Assembly (NCBI GenBank): GCA_030653175.1 | Contig: JAURZV010000105.1 | Location: 33,929 to 97,928 of the forward strand | Source: Methylobacter sp. | GTDB taxonomy: Bacteria > Pseudomonadota > Gammaproteobacteria > Methylococcales > Methylomonadaceae | Direction: 5' to 3' | DNA length: 64,000 nt | Part shown: positions 1-9,793 of the stretch, one piece after another | How positions within the stretch are numbered: the first letter of the stretch is position 1 | How the letters are laid out: every line of letters starts with the position of its first letter | The notes under the pieces: model-generated | What the model was told of the DNA's origin: nothing | Database searches by the model: none | What the model saw: only the letters and a program-made list of their open reading frames with translations | Program-made: the position numbers and the translations under genes

Positions 1-634
<634 letters not shown>

Positions 635-654
<20 letters not shown>

Positions 655-988
655 CTACTACATCATTGCCTTGGCCGGTTTTTTCGGGCTATTCGCCTTG
701 TTAATGCTTTGGAATACCGTGCTCGCACCCTCCACCCGCTTTCCGGTGGCGCTGGTTTTGTTGGTCGCTGTCACGCCGTTATTGCTGCCCATGCGCGGCT
801 TGCTGGATCGCAAACCTAGAAGTTGCGCGTGGGCGGCCTACGTCAGCCTGATTTATTTTCTTCACGGTACGGCCGAAGCCTACGTCAACGCCGACGAACG
901 GCTGTATGCATCGCTTGAAATCATACTGAGCCTGATGCTGTTTTTCGGCACCGCATTTTATGTACGCTTTGCGGGAAAACAGAACTGA
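635..988 (+). CDS. DUF2069 family inner-membrane protein
   Basis: A 117-residue hydrophobic protein with about four predicted membrane segments (near residues 7-26, 34-52, 62-82 and 92-112) and a conserved-looking HGTAEAYVNADERLYASLE loop. Length and pattern match the DUF2069 family, for which no biochemical function is known. It sits directly after wrbA and ends two bases before hda, so the three are probably cotranscribed. The start ATG at 635 lies inside the right-hand copy of the flanking repeat, so the repeat insertion has moved its translation initiation region away from wrbA. Confidence 0.75.
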
Positions 989-990
989 CA

Positions 991-1695
991 ATGGCAGAGC
1001 AACTTCCATTACATTTTGAATTCAGGGTCAATCAAACTTTCGACGATTTTTTCCCCGGCGCCAATCACGAAATCGTCACTCACTTACAACAATGCATCGC
1101 CGGTCCGGGTGAACAGCAAATCTTCCTCTGGGGTAAATCGGGGCTAGGTAAAACTCATCTGCTGCAAGCCTGTTGTCATCGGGCGCAGAATCAAAATCTC
1201 AGTTCATTTTATTTTGATTTATCACAGGCTGAGTTGCCTGATCCCTCAATGCTAAACGGACTTGATGAGTTTGATGTGGTTTGTTTCGACAACATCGAGC
1301 GCATAGCCGGTAACTCGGCCTGGGAATTGGCCTTTTTTAATTTTTTTAATCGGCATCGTGATCGCGGCCATAAACTGATCGTATCGGCCTCTTCTGCGCC
1401 CAATGATATTGCCATTCAACTACCCGACCTAAAAACCCGGCTTAATTGGGGGCTGACCTTAAAAATACAGCCCTTAACCGACAGCGACCGCATTGCGGCA
1501 TTAATCTTTAAAGCCGATCAAATGGGTTTTGAAATCGCCCCGCAAGCAGGACGTTTTCTGCTGACGCATTACGACAGGGATCCGGCCTCTTTATGGGCTT
1601 TACTGGAAAAACTGGATAGGGCATCATTGGCCGCCAAACGTAAATTAACTCTCCCTTTTTTAAAGCAGATTCTGAACGAAGATAGCCATGATTAA
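991..1695 (+). CDS. hda: DnaA regulatory inactivator Hda
   Basis: A 234-residue AAA+ protein related to DnaA domain III. The N-terminus carries a sliding-clamp-binding motif (QLPLHF, residues 4-9), as in Hda proteins, which dock on the DNA-loaded beta clamp and stimulate DnaA-ATP hydrolysis after initiation. An intact Walker A motif (GKSGLGKT, K54) is visible, followed by a Walker-B-like VVCFDNIE. The absence of a DNA-binding domain IV separates it from DnaA. The 3' end overlaps the panE start by eight bases, suggesting translational coupling. Confidence 0.92.
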   Translation: MAEQLPLHFEFRVNQTFDDFFPGANHEIVTHLQQCIAGPGEQQIFLWGKSGLGKTHLLQACCHRAQNQNLSSFYFDLSQAELPDPSMLNGLDEFDVVCFDNIERIAGNSAWELAFFNFFNRHRDRGHKLIVSASSAPNDIAIQLPDLKTRLNWGLTLKIQPLTDSDRIAALIFKADQMGFEIAPQAGRFLLTHYDRDPASLWALLEKLDRASLAAKRKLTLPFLKQILNEDSHD

Positions 1696-2626
1696 AGTGC
1701 TTGTTATTGGCGCCGGAGCCATCGGCGCTTTTTACGGCTCGCTGCTGGCAAAGGCCGGGGCTGAAGTTTCGGTAGTTTGTCGCTCCGATTACGATCAGGT
1801 AAAACAACACGGTTTTATCATCGACAGCCATCCTTTAGGTCGCTGGAATTTCACCCCGGCGCAAGTCTTGAAAAATACTGCGGATTTTAAAGGAACAACA
1901 GACTATGTTTTACTCTGCACCAAGGTTATTCCGACGCTTGATCGGGTCGTCCTGATACGCCCGGCTGTGGCTGAAAATACCGCGATAGTCTTTATCCAGA
2001 ATGGCGTGGAAATCGAACAGGAAATGCTGGACGCCTTCCCCAATAATGAACTCGTCAGCGGTCTGGCGTTTATTTGCTGCAACCGGGTAGGTCCCGGCGA
2101 GATAGTGCATCTGGCTTATGGCCGTTTGGCTTTAGGCAATTTACCGAACGGCATCAGCGACAAAACGGCGCAGCTTTGCGAGCTCTTTAATCAGTCCGGC
2201 ATTGAGTGTAAGGCGACCGAAGACATTGTTACCGGACGCTGGCAAAAATGCGTCTGGAACGCGCCGTTTAATCCGCTATCGGTCTTATCGGGAGGCTTGC
2301 CGACGCTCGATATCCTGCAAACCCAGGAGTCTTTCGTGCGCAGCATCATGCAGGAGGTTTGCAGCATTGCGGCGGCCTCCGGGCATGCCTTGCCCGACGA
2401 TATTGTTAACATCAACATCGAGCACACCTACGCCATGCCGCCTTATAAAACCAGCATGCTGCTGGATTATGAAAACGGCCAGCCGATGGAGACAGAAGCC
2501 ATCCTGGGCAACGCTCTTCGCGCCGCTCAGCGGCTAGGTGTAGCCGCTCCTCATCTGGAATCGGTTTATGCGTTGATGAAGCTCAGGGAATTGAAGCTAA
2601 CCATTGAAAAAATAGAACGCGGATGA
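1688..2626 (+). CDS. panE: 2-dehydropantoate 2-reductase
   Basis: A 312-residue ketopantoate reductase, the NADPH-dependent step that makes pantoate for coenzyme A synthesis. The N-terminal Rossmann motif GAGAIG (residues 8-13) is followed by the NGVEIE segment and a helical C-terminal domain. K187 in RWQKCVWN fits the catalytic lysine of the family. Length is typical. The start overlaps the end of hda. PanE paralogues of unknown specificity exist, so the exact substrate is inferred from family membership. Confidence 0.85.
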   Translation: MIKVLVIGAGAIGAFYGSLLAKAGAEVSVVCRSDYDQVKQHGFIIDSHPLGRWNFTPAQVLKNTADFKGTTDYVLLCTKVIPTLDRVVLIRPAVAENTAIVFIQNGVEIEQEMLDAFPNNELVSGLAFICCNRVGPGEIVHLAYGRLALGNLPNGISDKTAQLCELFNQSGIECKATEDIVTGRWQKCVWNAPFNPLSVLSGGLPTLDILQTQESFVRSIMQEVCSIAAASGHALPDDIVNINIEHTYAMPPYKTSMLLDYENGQPMETEAILGNALRAAQRLGVAAPHLESVYALMKLRELKLTIEKIERG

Positions 2627-2715
2627 CGCTGGTTAGACTGATCGTCACGGATAAAAAGAAATAATTGCTCACGCCGTTTACTTATATTCATACAGACAAA
2701 GTCGATTTTGAAGCG

Positions 2716-2775
2716 TCCAAAGCAAGCTTTGGACTCCAGAAAGTTTAAATGCTGGAGTTCAAAGCTTGCTTTGGA
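2716..2775. repeat. inverted repeat, AAAGCAAGCTTTGG type
   Basis: Two 24-base arms (2716-2739 and 2752-2775) are near-perfect reverse complements around a 12-base loop and contain the nested palindrome CCAAAGCAAGCTTTGG. It occupies the 215-base space between convergent panE and the DUF3455 gene. It could fold as a hairpin but has no T-run, so it is a dispersed palindromic repeat rather than a clear terminator. Nothing else is recognisable in this gap. Confidence 0.7.
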
Positions 2776-2841
2776 ACTTGTTTAAAAAGAAATCCGTTTA
2801 AATCCGCCCAACTCAGTGTCATCCGTGTTCCATTTGTACTG

Positions 2842-3354
2842 TTATTTCCCGTAAAAAACATAATCCGCCGTATAGACAACCCGCTTTTCACTACCCAAAT
2901 GATTGGCGTCGCATCCCGACGAAGGCGGCAGGCCGCCGTGCGTATTAATCCGGTTAATAAAGCTGACGTTCGAAAACAACCCCTCACCCTTGTGAGAGAC
3001 CACCTCGACAAGTAACCAGGAAATAGAAGAGCCCGGCTCCATATCGATTTTCTTGGCTACCCGTCCGACTACACGACTGCCTTCTTTATATTCCCAGAGG
3101 GGACCTGCCGTATGATTCCCGACGATATTACCTTGCGCATCGAACAGCTTGGCATCGGGTGCCTGCGTTTCCCATATATATTCGCCTTTATTGAGCGCAC
3201 ATTGGTAAATTTGGTCGCCCTTGGCATGCACAGTCAAAACAGGACTATAGCCCGCCGGCACTTTAATCTGCTCGGGTATTGAAACCTCGGCATAAGCCGC
3301 GCCCTGCAACATCACCCATAAAATCAATATCTTTTTAATCATAGCATTCACCAT
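2842..3354 (-). CDS. DUF3455 family secreted protein
   Basis: A 170-residue protein with a signal peptide (hydrophobic segment to about residue 22, likely cleavage after AYA) and a DUF3455-like body: repeated IxVPAGY, QIYQCAL, WETQAPDAKLFD and GPLWEYKEGS blocks and a C-terminal SGCDANHLGSEKRVVYTADY segment. The function of the family is unknown and the protein is probably periplasmic. The ATG at 3354 overlaps the TGA of the upstream SDR gene (ATGGTGA); a second in-frame ATG at 3342 is an alternative start. Coupling to the SDR gene suggests a two-gene unit. Confidence 0.72.
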   Translation of the reverse strand: MVNAMIKKILILWVMLQGAAYAEVSIPEQIKVPAGYSPVLTVHAKGDQIYQCALNKGEYIWETQAPDAKLFDAQGNIVGNHTAGPLWEYKEGSRVVGRVAKKIDMEPGSSISWLLVEVVSHKGEGLFSNVSFINRINTHGGLPPSSGCDANHLGSEKRVVYTADYVFYGK

Positions 3355-4043
3355 GGCATTGGCGTTCCGTCATACTTGACGAAGCTGCCTGATTGATCCA
3401 AGGAAAAGCTCTTTATCAAAGCACGCATTCCCGCAACGCTTCGATCGGCATTAATTAACCCGTTAGGCCCGCCCATATCGGTTTTGACCCAGCCGGGATG
3501 AAAAATAAGTACGCCGACAGACTGATTTTTAAGCTCTATCGCCAGGCTCTTCATTGCAGCATTCAGCGCCGCCTTGCTTGACCGGTAAAAAATACTGCCG
3601 CCACTGTCATTATCAGCCATGCTACCCATCAAACTGCTGATCGCAACAATCAATTTTTTTTCGCTTTTTTTAATTTGCGGTAAAAAAGCTTCTGTCATTT
3701 TAACCGGCGCCTGTGTGTTAATTAGCAATGAGTTCGTCCAGGCCTGATAATCAAAATGACCAAGACTGTTACTTTTGTTATCCGCATAAATGCCTGCATT
3801 ATTGATCAAAACATCAATCGACAGACCCGCTAACTTTCGGGACAGCGCATCAATTTGTTCAAGCTCTGAAACATCCAGCTGTTCCAGCTGAATATTAGGG
3901 TGACGACTGGCGAGATTATTTAAATCAAACGCATCATCCGGGTTACGGGAGCAAGCAATAACATGCCAGCCCTGCTCGGCATATTGGCGGCAAAACTCCA
4001 AACCCAAACCGCGATTAGCGCCGGTAATTAAAACTGTAGCCAT
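3348..4043 (-). CDS. short-chain dehydrogenase/reductase, C-factor/carbonyl-reductase-like
   Basis: A 231-residue classical SDR. It has the cofactor motif TGANRGLG near residues 7-14, the NNAG motif in DVLINNAGIYADNK, a catalytic serine in AISSLMGSM and the YRSSKAALN signature with YxxxK. The GANRGLGLEFCRQYAEQGW start resembles the C-factor and sniffer-type carbonyl reductases. The substrate cannot be read from sequence. It is followed by an overlapping DUF3455 gene and preceded by the sodB terminator, so it probably has its own promoter. Confidence 0.85.
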   Translation of the reverse strand: MATVLITGANRGLGLEFCRQYAEQGWHVIACSRNPDDAFDLNNLASRHPNIQLEQLDVSELEQIDALSRKLAGLSIDVLINNAGIYADNKSNSLGHFDYQAWTNSLLINTQAPVKMTEAFLPQIKKSEKKLIVAISSLMGSMADNDSGGSIFYRSSKAALNAAMKSLAIELKNQSVGVLIFHPGWVKTDMGGPNGLINADRSVAGMRALIKSFSLDQSGSFVKYDGTPMPW

Positions 4044-4056
4044 TTTATTTCTCCCA

Positions 4057-4097
4057 TAAAAAAACCTCCGGCATCGGCAGACGCAGGAGGTTTCTTA
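4057..4097 (-). terminator. sodB intrinsic terminator
   Basis: Reading on the minus strand, AAACCTCC pairs with GGAGGTTT around a short loop and is followed by a run of T residues. It lies between the end of sodB and the start of the SDR gene and would end sodB transcripts. Confidence 0.8.
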
Positions 4098-4149
4098 TAC
4101 TACTTAAAAACTGATGTTACGCAATAGGTAAAAAACCTCATCACGCAGT

Positions 4150-4183
4150 TGGTAGGCTGGGTTAGGCAAAGCCGTAACCCAAC
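4150..4183. repeat. palindromic repeat, TGGGTTA...TAACCCA type
   Basis: A short inverted repeat (TGGGTTAGGC and GCCGTAACCCA) lies immediately downstream of sodB. It resembles a widespread family of intergenic palindromes. No other signal is evident between 4100 and 4198. Confidence 0.55.
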
Positions 4184-4198
4184 AAATCAGCTACACAA

Positions 4199-4780
4199 TT
4201 AAGCTGAAAAGTTTTTTGCAGCAAAATCCCAGTTAACCAATGCCCAGAATGCTTCCAGATAGGCCGGACGTGCATTGCGGTAATCGATGTAATAAGCGTG
4301 TTCCCAAACATCGCAAGTCAACAAAGGCGTCTGACCGGTCGTTAACGGGCAGCCTGCATTGCTGGTGCTAACCAACGCCAAACTACCGTCGGCATTTTTT
4401 ACCAGCCAGGCCCAGCCTGAACCGAATGTGGTGACCGCGCATTTGGTAAATTCTTCTTTAAATTTTGCAAATGAACCGAAAGTTGCATTGATCGCATCGG
4501 CTAAAGCGCCGGTAGGTTCGCCACCCGCATTTGGCGCCATACTGTTCCAGTAGAACGTATGATTCCAGACTTGCGCAGCATTATTGAAAATGCCACCGGA
4601 AGATTTTTTGATAATCTCTTCCAGCGACAAACCTTCAAATTCAGTTCCCGGAACCAGGTTATTCAGGTTTGTTACATAAGTTTGATGATGCTTGCCATAA
4701 TGATACTCCAGGGTTTCTTCAGAAATATGGGGCGCCAATGCATCTTTAGCATAAGGTAGGGCAGGAAGTTCGAAAGCCAT
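4199..4780 (-). CDS. sodB: superoxide dismutase (Fe type)
   Basis: A 193-residue Fe/Mn-family superoxide dismutase that disproportionates superoxide in the cytoplasm. The four metal ligands are present: H27 ([12 protein letters not shown]), H74 ([11 protein letters not shown]), D157 and H161 ([11 protein letters not shown]). The [11 protein letters not shown] context and the length close to 193 fit iron-type SodB. No signal peptide is present. It is a single gene with a terminator downstream. The 358 bases between this start and the BLUF gene show no gene; they are AT-rich and probably hold the divergent promoters. Confidence 0.95.
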   Translation of the reverse strand: MAFELPALPYAKDALAPHISEETLEYHYGKHHQTYVTNLNNLVPGTEFEGLSLEEIIKKSSGGIFNNAAQVWNHTFYWNSMAPNAGGEPTGALADAINATFGSFAKFKEEFTKCAVTTFGSGWAWLVKNADGSLALVSTSNAGCPLTTGQTPLLTCDVWEHAYYIDYRNARPAYLEAFWALVNWDFAAKNFSA

Positions 4781-5138
4781 GGGATTCTCCTAAATTAAAA
4801 TTGTTGTAAGGTATTGTGTGCAAACAGCCGGCAACAAAAAATAAATACCAAGTGTTTTAATAAACATTTACTTTAGCATTGCTCGCCGATTAAATAAAGC
4901 GATTAGCACAAGCAGGAAGAAGGCAAATCGTTAAAACTGCTTATGCGGCACCCATGCTAACCAGCAAAAATGCCCAGCTTTGAAATATAAATAGAAGCTG
5001 TTACCCGATATGTTGAAAGCTATTTGCTTTATACCTCATTTAAATAATACTTTCAAAGTCTGGCGGCTTATACTGCTGTTTACGAACCACAGCCTACAAA
5101 ATATATACAAAATCAGTAATCAACTACGGAAGGCCGCA

Positions 5139-6029
5139 ATGATCAGACTGACTTACGCCAGTACCGCAATAACAGACTTTAATCCGGAAAATTTGTTAAC
5201 ACTGTTAAAAACCTGCCGAGTAAATAATGCCGCCAAAAATATAACCGGGATACTGCTTTATTCGCATGGCACTTTTTTTCAGGTATTGGAAGGCGACGAG
5301 GCCGCCGTTGCTGCTACATTTGAAATCATAAAAAAAGATAAACGCCACAAAGACATAACCTTGATTGAAAAACTGCCGATAACGGAGCGGACATTTCCTT
5401 ACTGGAGCATGGGCTTTGAAAAGCTGGAAGCCAAAGAGCTGAGCGGAATGGAAGGCTTTAATGACTTTTTTGAAAATGATTTGACGCCCGCGGGTTTTGC
5501 CTCTCATAAGCACATTATCGGACCCTTATTGGCCCATCTGCACAGTAAGCTGGTAAAACAAATCACCTTGGAAAGCGCCGAACAACTACCTGCGCAGCAC
5601 GAAGAACTGCCTAAACAACACGAAGATCCGTTTATACAACTTCTGCACCGTATCATACGCCTGGGGCTCAAGTTTCTGGCTTTGCTGATGGTGATCGTTA
5701 TTTTATTCGGCATTATGGATGTCGTTTATGTGATTTTCGAAAAAATCACCCGACCGCCGTTTATACTGCTGACTACTAATGACATGCTGGAAACGTTTGG
5801 AGCTTTTTTGGCCGTGTTAATCGCCATTGAAATTTTCCTGAACATTACTGTATATATCCGAAGTGATGTGATCCCCGTAAACCTGGTTGTGGCTACTGCT
5901 CTAATGGCTATTTGCCGAAAAATTATCGTTTTTGATTACAAACACTTATCGGCGGAATATGTAAGTGCATCGGCATTGGTTGTGATAGCGCTGGGAATTA
6001 CTTACTGGCTGGTCCAAAAGAAAGAATAG
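5139..6029 (+). CDS. BLUF photoreceptor fused to PsiE-type membrane domain
   Basis: The N-terminal ~95 residues form a BLUF (blue light, FAD) domain. From M1 at 5139, the flavin-pocket residues known from AppA and Slr1694 all have counterparts: Y6 (RLTYAST), an Asn at 29/30, Q48 in FFQVLEG, and W89 and M91 in YWSMGF. After a linker (about 100-165) the C-terminal ~125 residues hold four hydrophobic segments and the VATALMAICRKIIVFD and HLSAEYVSASAL blocks typical of PsiE, the phosphate-starvation-inducible membrane protein family. I chose ATG 5139 over an upstream in-frame start at 5010 because a GGAAGG ribosome site precedes it and BLUF domains start there. The inferred role is a light-responsive inner-membrane protein of unknown output. 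Confidence 0.85.
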   Translation: MIRLTYASTAITDFNPENLLTLLKTCRVNNAAKNITGILLYSHGTFFQVLEGDEAAVAATFEIIKKDKRHKDITLIEKLPITERTFPYWSMGFEKLEAKELSGMEGFNDFFENDLTPAGFASHKHIIGPLLAHLHSKLVKQITLESAEQLPAQHEELPKQHEDPFIQLLHRIIRLGLKFLALLMVIVILFGIMDVVYVIFEKITRPPFILLTTNDMLETFGAFLAVLIAIEIFLNITVYIRSDVIPVNLVVATALMAICRKIIVFDYKHLSAEYVSASALVVIALGITYWLVQKKE

Positions 6030-6044
6030 ATCGTCATTATCATT

Positions 6045-9020
6045 TCAGTTGCTGATTAAGGCTGTCATCTCTTGACCATTATAACTGCGTAACCGCCCAA
6101 CTGACTCAAGCACCCTGTTTTGTGCGCCCGCAAAGTCGGTTAATAACTCGGGCTCATATTTCCATTGTGTCTTAAGAGTCTGTTCCAACGCTTCTATACA
6201 TACTTTCAATTCCGGCATGGCGAGATTGGCCGCCACGCCTTTCATTGCATGGAGAAATTTCAAAGCCGAATCAACATCGCCCGCTTGTAAAAAACCATCC
6301 AAGCGGATCTGTGCATCGCTAAAACCCTGATGAAATTTCAGCAGCAAGTCATGTAGCAGTTGCACATTTCCCACAACATTTTTTAAACCCTGCTGTATAT
6401 CAATGCCGGGCAAACATTCCGGCAGTAATGCTTCTCTTTGTCGGGTTGCGTTCGCCAAACAAGAATCCGGTGTTTTTCGCAATTCCGGCTTGATAAAATC
6501 AATCAAGTTTTCCAATAATTCATCAACGTCTATAGGCTTGGTCACATACCCGTTCATGCCTATATGCAGGCACCTTTCCCTAACATTGTTCATGGCATGG
6601 GCCGTCATCGCAATAATCGGCAAATCATCAAATTGCGGTTCAGAACGTATGATTCGGGTTGCCTCATAGCCATCCATGATCGGCATTTCCAAATCCATTA
6701 ATACCGCATCAAAATAGCTTGCTCGTATTTTTTGTACGGCATCGCGGCCATCCGTGGCAATGGCGACCTCAAAACCTTCCTGCTCCAGCGTTTCTTTCGC
6801 AATCTGCTGATTAATATGATTATCTTCCACCAACAGCAACTTTGCGCCTTTAATTTGATGCAGCTTTTCGTTTCCCGTCCCTGCACGGCGGACTTGCGAG
6901 GGCGGATATTCATCAAAATCATGTTGATTAAACGCTTCAACAACCGCACTGAACAACGCCGACGGATGCACCGGCTTAATAAGAAAACCATCCAGATTAA
7001 GATCATTCGATCGCTGTACAACATCCTCCCTGCTATGCGTGGTTACTATAATAATGTGAGGAATACAGGCAATTTTAAGATTATTTTTAATATGCCGCGC
7101 AACCGAAATGCCGTCCATTTTGGGTAAATTCCAGTCCATGAGTACCAGCCGATAAGGATCTTCATCGGAGGCGTTTTCCAACACTTGTATAGCTTGCTTA
7201 CCCGTACTGACAGGCGTCACTTGAAAAAAAAGGGTTTCCAAATACAAGCATAAGACATCCCGCGATGTCTCGTTGCTATCTACCACTAATGCTTTTACGT
7301 CGCGAAACGCATCGCGCGATGCCGCTCGTTTCTGATCTACCTCATAGGGTTGCCCAAAGATGGCGGTAAAAGTAAAAGTACTGCCCTTTCCTATTTCGCT
7401 GTTTACATTAATGACGCCGCCCATCATGCCCACCATCCGCTTGCAAATTGCCAGACCCAAGCCTGTTCCGCCGTATTTACGGGTGGTAGACTTATCGGCT
7501 TGGTTAAAGGATTGGAATAGTCCGCCTATTTGTTCTGTCGTCAAGCCTATGCCAGTATCCTTAACAGAAAACTCAAGCATAATTTGATCCGCTCTTCTTG
7601 CTTGTTCGCCGCCGTCCGCTAATGCAATTTTAATAACAATATCGTCGCCGTGGCTGGTAAATTTTACTGCGTTATTGACTAAGTTAAGCAATACCTGACC
7701 CAGCCTTAGCGGATCGCCTATCAAATCCGAAGGCGCATCGTCGGCGGTAATAAAATGTATCTGCAGGCCTTTTTCTTCCGCTTTGTCACTCATCAAACCG
7801 GAAAGGTCATTCAGCACGTCATCCAAATTAAATGCGATAGCCTCCAGCTCCAGTTTTCCGGCTTCGATTTTGGAGAAATCTAAAATATCGTTAATGATCC
7901 CGAGCAATGCGCGTGAAGACACCTGAACCTTAGTCAAATAACCCTGCTGTTTTGCAGTCAGATCCGTCTGTAAAGCTAAACGGGTCATACCGATGATGGC
8001 GTTCATCGGCGTTCGAATTTCATGACTCATCATCGAAAGAAATTCTGATTTGCTTTTATCAGCCGCAATGGCCTGATCTCGCGCTTCCGCCAATTCGGAT
8101 GTACGGTCTATTACTTTTTGCTCTAACGTCCGACTGTATTCTTCAAGCTTGTCGTAAGAAATCTTCAGGTTCCGGGCCATTTGAGAAAATGCTGTCGTTA
8201 GAGCCCCGATTTCGCCATCCGGGTGAATTTTTTTAACATTGTCACTGACCGCAAAATTACCTTGAGCCAACTCATTTGCCAATCGAGTCAAGTGCATTAG
8301 CGGCCTGGACAGACGTTCAGATACGAACAATACGATACCAGCGCCAATCAGGATAAAAATGGCCGCGGTTATTAATAACCGCGTTATCATTTCGTGGATT
8401 TGACGGGTACTCTCCTCTCGGGAATTGACGATCTCCTGATTAAGAAGATCCAGGGAAAAACCCAGCCGGAGAACGCCCCAAGGCTTTGCACTCACTTGAA
8501 TAGGCATGATAAATTCCATAAAGGGTTTACCGTTGCTTACATACTCATTAACCGTTGCAGTCTTTTGATCCGCCGCAAACAAGTCCTCTTTTTCGGATAA
8601 AACTCCCATTTCCAACTGCGGCTTTAGCGTGTGGATATACGCCCGTCCTGATGCTTCCATTAATATAATGTAACGAAGCTCCTTATTTTCCCGAACCGCA
8701 CCCCTTAACTGATCGGCAACCAGAGAAAGGTTAACTGAAGCGATGCCATTCTCAACTTGATCCGATAAATTATCAGATAGAATCCGCCCTCTATCGATCA
8801 ACCTGCTTTTCATCAATACGATGCGTTTTTCCAATTCCTTTTCAAACACATCTTTTTGAAACTCAATTTGAATAAAGGTTAACAGCGTCAACAAGGCGAT
8901 AATTAAACCTACCATCGTAATGAGAAGTTTTCTAAAAATACTTCGTTTAACCATTTTGTTTAAACTCAAGATTGTTTTGGGGAATTTGTTTTGATTACTT
9001 GCGCTTACTTCTATCGGCAT
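6045..9020 (-). CDS. hybrid sensor histidine kinase, BarA-like (HAMP-HisKA-HATPase-REC-REC-HPt)
   Basis: A 991-residue membrane phosphorelay kinase. In order: TM1 (about 31-50), a periplasmic sensor region (about 51-208), TM2 (about 212-233), HAMP (about 235-288), coiled coil, HisKA with H333 in MMSHEIRTPMN, HATPase (N-box NLVNNAVKFT, G1 DTGIG, G2 GGTGLGL), a first receiver with D629, a second receiver with D776 in VLMDLEMP, and a C-terminal HPt with H924 in LHAMKG. All phosphotransfer residues are present. Architecture resembles BarA or other hybrid kinases, but the signal is not readable. The start could also be M23. It converges with the BLUF gene, 15 bases apart; no response-regulator gene is adjacent. 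Confidence 0.93.
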   Translation of the reverse strand: MPIEVSASNQNKFPKTILSLNKMVKRSIFRKLLITMVGLIIALLTLLTFIQIEFQKDVFEKELEKRIVLMKSRLIDRGRILSDNLSDQVENGIASVNLSLVADQLRGAVRENKELRYIILMEASGRAYIHTLKPQLEMGVLSEKEDLFAADQKTATVNEYVSNGKPFMEFIMPIQVSAKPWGVLRLGFSLDLLNQEIVNSREESTRQIHEMITRLLITAAIFILIGAGIVLFVSERLSRPLMHLTRLANELAQGNFAVSDNVKKIHPDGEIGALTTAFSQMARNLKISYDKLEEYSRTLEQKVIDRTSELAEARDQAIAADKSKSEFLSMMSHEIRTPMNAIIGMTRLALQTDLTAKQQGYLTKVQVSSRALLGIINDILDFSKIEAGKLELEAIAFNLDDVLNDLSGLMSDKAEEKGLQIHFITADDAPSDLIGDPLRLGQVLLNLVNNAVKFTSHGDDIVIKIALADGGEQARRADQIMLEFSVKDTGIGLTTEQIGGLFQSFNQADKSTTRKYGGTGLGLAICKRMVGMMGGVINVNSEIGKGSTFTFTAIFGQPYEVDQKRAASRDAFRDVKALVVDSNETSRDVLCLYLETLFFQVTPVSTGKQAIQVLENASDEDPYRLVLMDWNLPKMDGISVARHIKNNLKIACIPHIIIVTTHSREDVVQRSNDLNLDGFLIKPVHPSALFSAVVEAFNQHDFDEYPPSQVRRAGTGNEKLHQIKGAKLLLVEDNHINQQIAKETLEQEGFEVAIATDGRDAVQKIRASYFDAVLMDLEMPIMDGYEATRIIRSEPQFDDLPIIAMTAHAMNNVRERCLHIGMNGYVTKPIDVDELLENLIDFIKPELRKTPDSCLANATRQREALLPECLPGIDIQQGLKNVVGNVQLLHDLLLKFHQGFSDAQIRLDGFLQAGDVDSALKFLHAMKGVAANLAMPELKVCIEALEQTLKTQWKYEPELLTDFAGAQNRVLESVGRLRSYNGQEMTALISN

Positions 9021-9094
9021 TATAAATCCAACTTTAAAAGCGCCCTGATTTATTAAATTATTTCGGTTATTCTGTTGACCATTTAATAAATTTC

Positions 9095-9143
9095 GAAGGC
9101 ACGAAGTTTTATCTTGGCTTTTTGTCGTGAACTTCGTGCCTTC
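9095..9143. repeat. GCACGAAGTT inverted repeat
   Basis: Arms GAAGGCACGAAGTT (9095-9108) and AACTTCGTGCCTTC (9130-9143) are perfect reverse complements. It belongs to the same family as the elements at 35535-35757 and 54380-54500. It lies between the divergent kinase and glycosylase genes. Confidence 0.7.
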
Positions 9144-9175
9144 ACGGTTTTATGCTTTAAACCCTGTACACCGAA

Positions 9176-9703
9176 ATGACAAAAACACTTTTATTCAGCT
9201 TCGAACCGATCGCAGATTGTAATGCAGAAATATTAATTCTGGGCAGCATGCCGGGGCAGGAGTCTTTGGCGGCAGACCAGTATTATGCGAATCGACGCAA
9301 TGCCTTTTGGAAAATCATGGCCCAATTGCTCGGGTTTGATCAGGACGCTTCATATGAAGATCGGCGACACGAACTGAAGACCGCCCGCATCGCACTCTGG
9401 GATGTGTTGCAGTCCTGTACGCGAGTCGGTAGCCTGGACGCAAGAATTGACGCTGGCTCCATTACTGTCAATGACTTTCAGAGCTTCTTTCGTACGCATG
9501 ACAAGGTCCATGCGGTGTTCTTCAACGGAGCAAAGGCCGAGTCGGCGTACCGGCGGTATGTTTTACCTACCGTCAGCACCGTTCCGGTCAGCTACATGCG
9601 CCTTCCATCGACCAGCCCGGCGCATGCCTCTCTTTCCTATGAACAAAAGCTTCAGGCATGGCAATCAGCGCTGGGGCCTGTAGGCCGGAATAAGTCTGTT
9701 TGA
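9176..9703 (+). CDS. hypoxanthine-DNA glycosylase, UDG superfamily family 6
   Basis: A 175-residue protein of the uracil-DNA-glycosylase fold that matches the deoxyinosine (hypoxanthine) glycosylase family. It would excise deaminated adenine and start base-excision repair. Family features visible are ILGSMPGQES (motif 1), YYANRRNAFW with the conserved Asn (N39 and N42), and LPSTSPAHAS near the C-terminus. The last nine residues (from GPVGRNKSV) are encoded by the left arm of a palindromic repeat inserted at the 3' end, so the native tail has been replaced. It is a single gene on this strand. Confidence 0.82.
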   Translation: MTKTLLFSFEPIADCNAEILILGSMPGQESLAADQYYANRRNAFWKIMAQLLGFDQDASYEDRRHELKTARIALWDVLQSCTRVGSLDARIDAGSITVNDFQSFFRTHDKVHAVFFNGAKAESAYRRYVLPTVSTVPVSYMRLPSTSPAHASLSYEQKLQAWQSALGPVGRNKSV

Positions 9704-9793
9704 GCGACAGCGAAATCCGGTGTTTCCGGCAAACACCACCCGGATTCGTCACCTTGCGCTACGCTGCTTGGATGGTCTTATTCCGGCCTACGC
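9678..9793. repeat. GTAGGCCGGAATAAG inverted-repeat element
   Basis: GTAGGCCGGAATAAG (9680-9694) and CTTATTCCGGCCTAC (9777-9791) are perfect inverted terminal arms enclosing about 82 bases that contain a small CCGG hairpin. The element overlaps the last codons of the glycosylase gene and abuts the stop codon of tusA, so it fills the whole convergent space. Confidence 0.85.
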
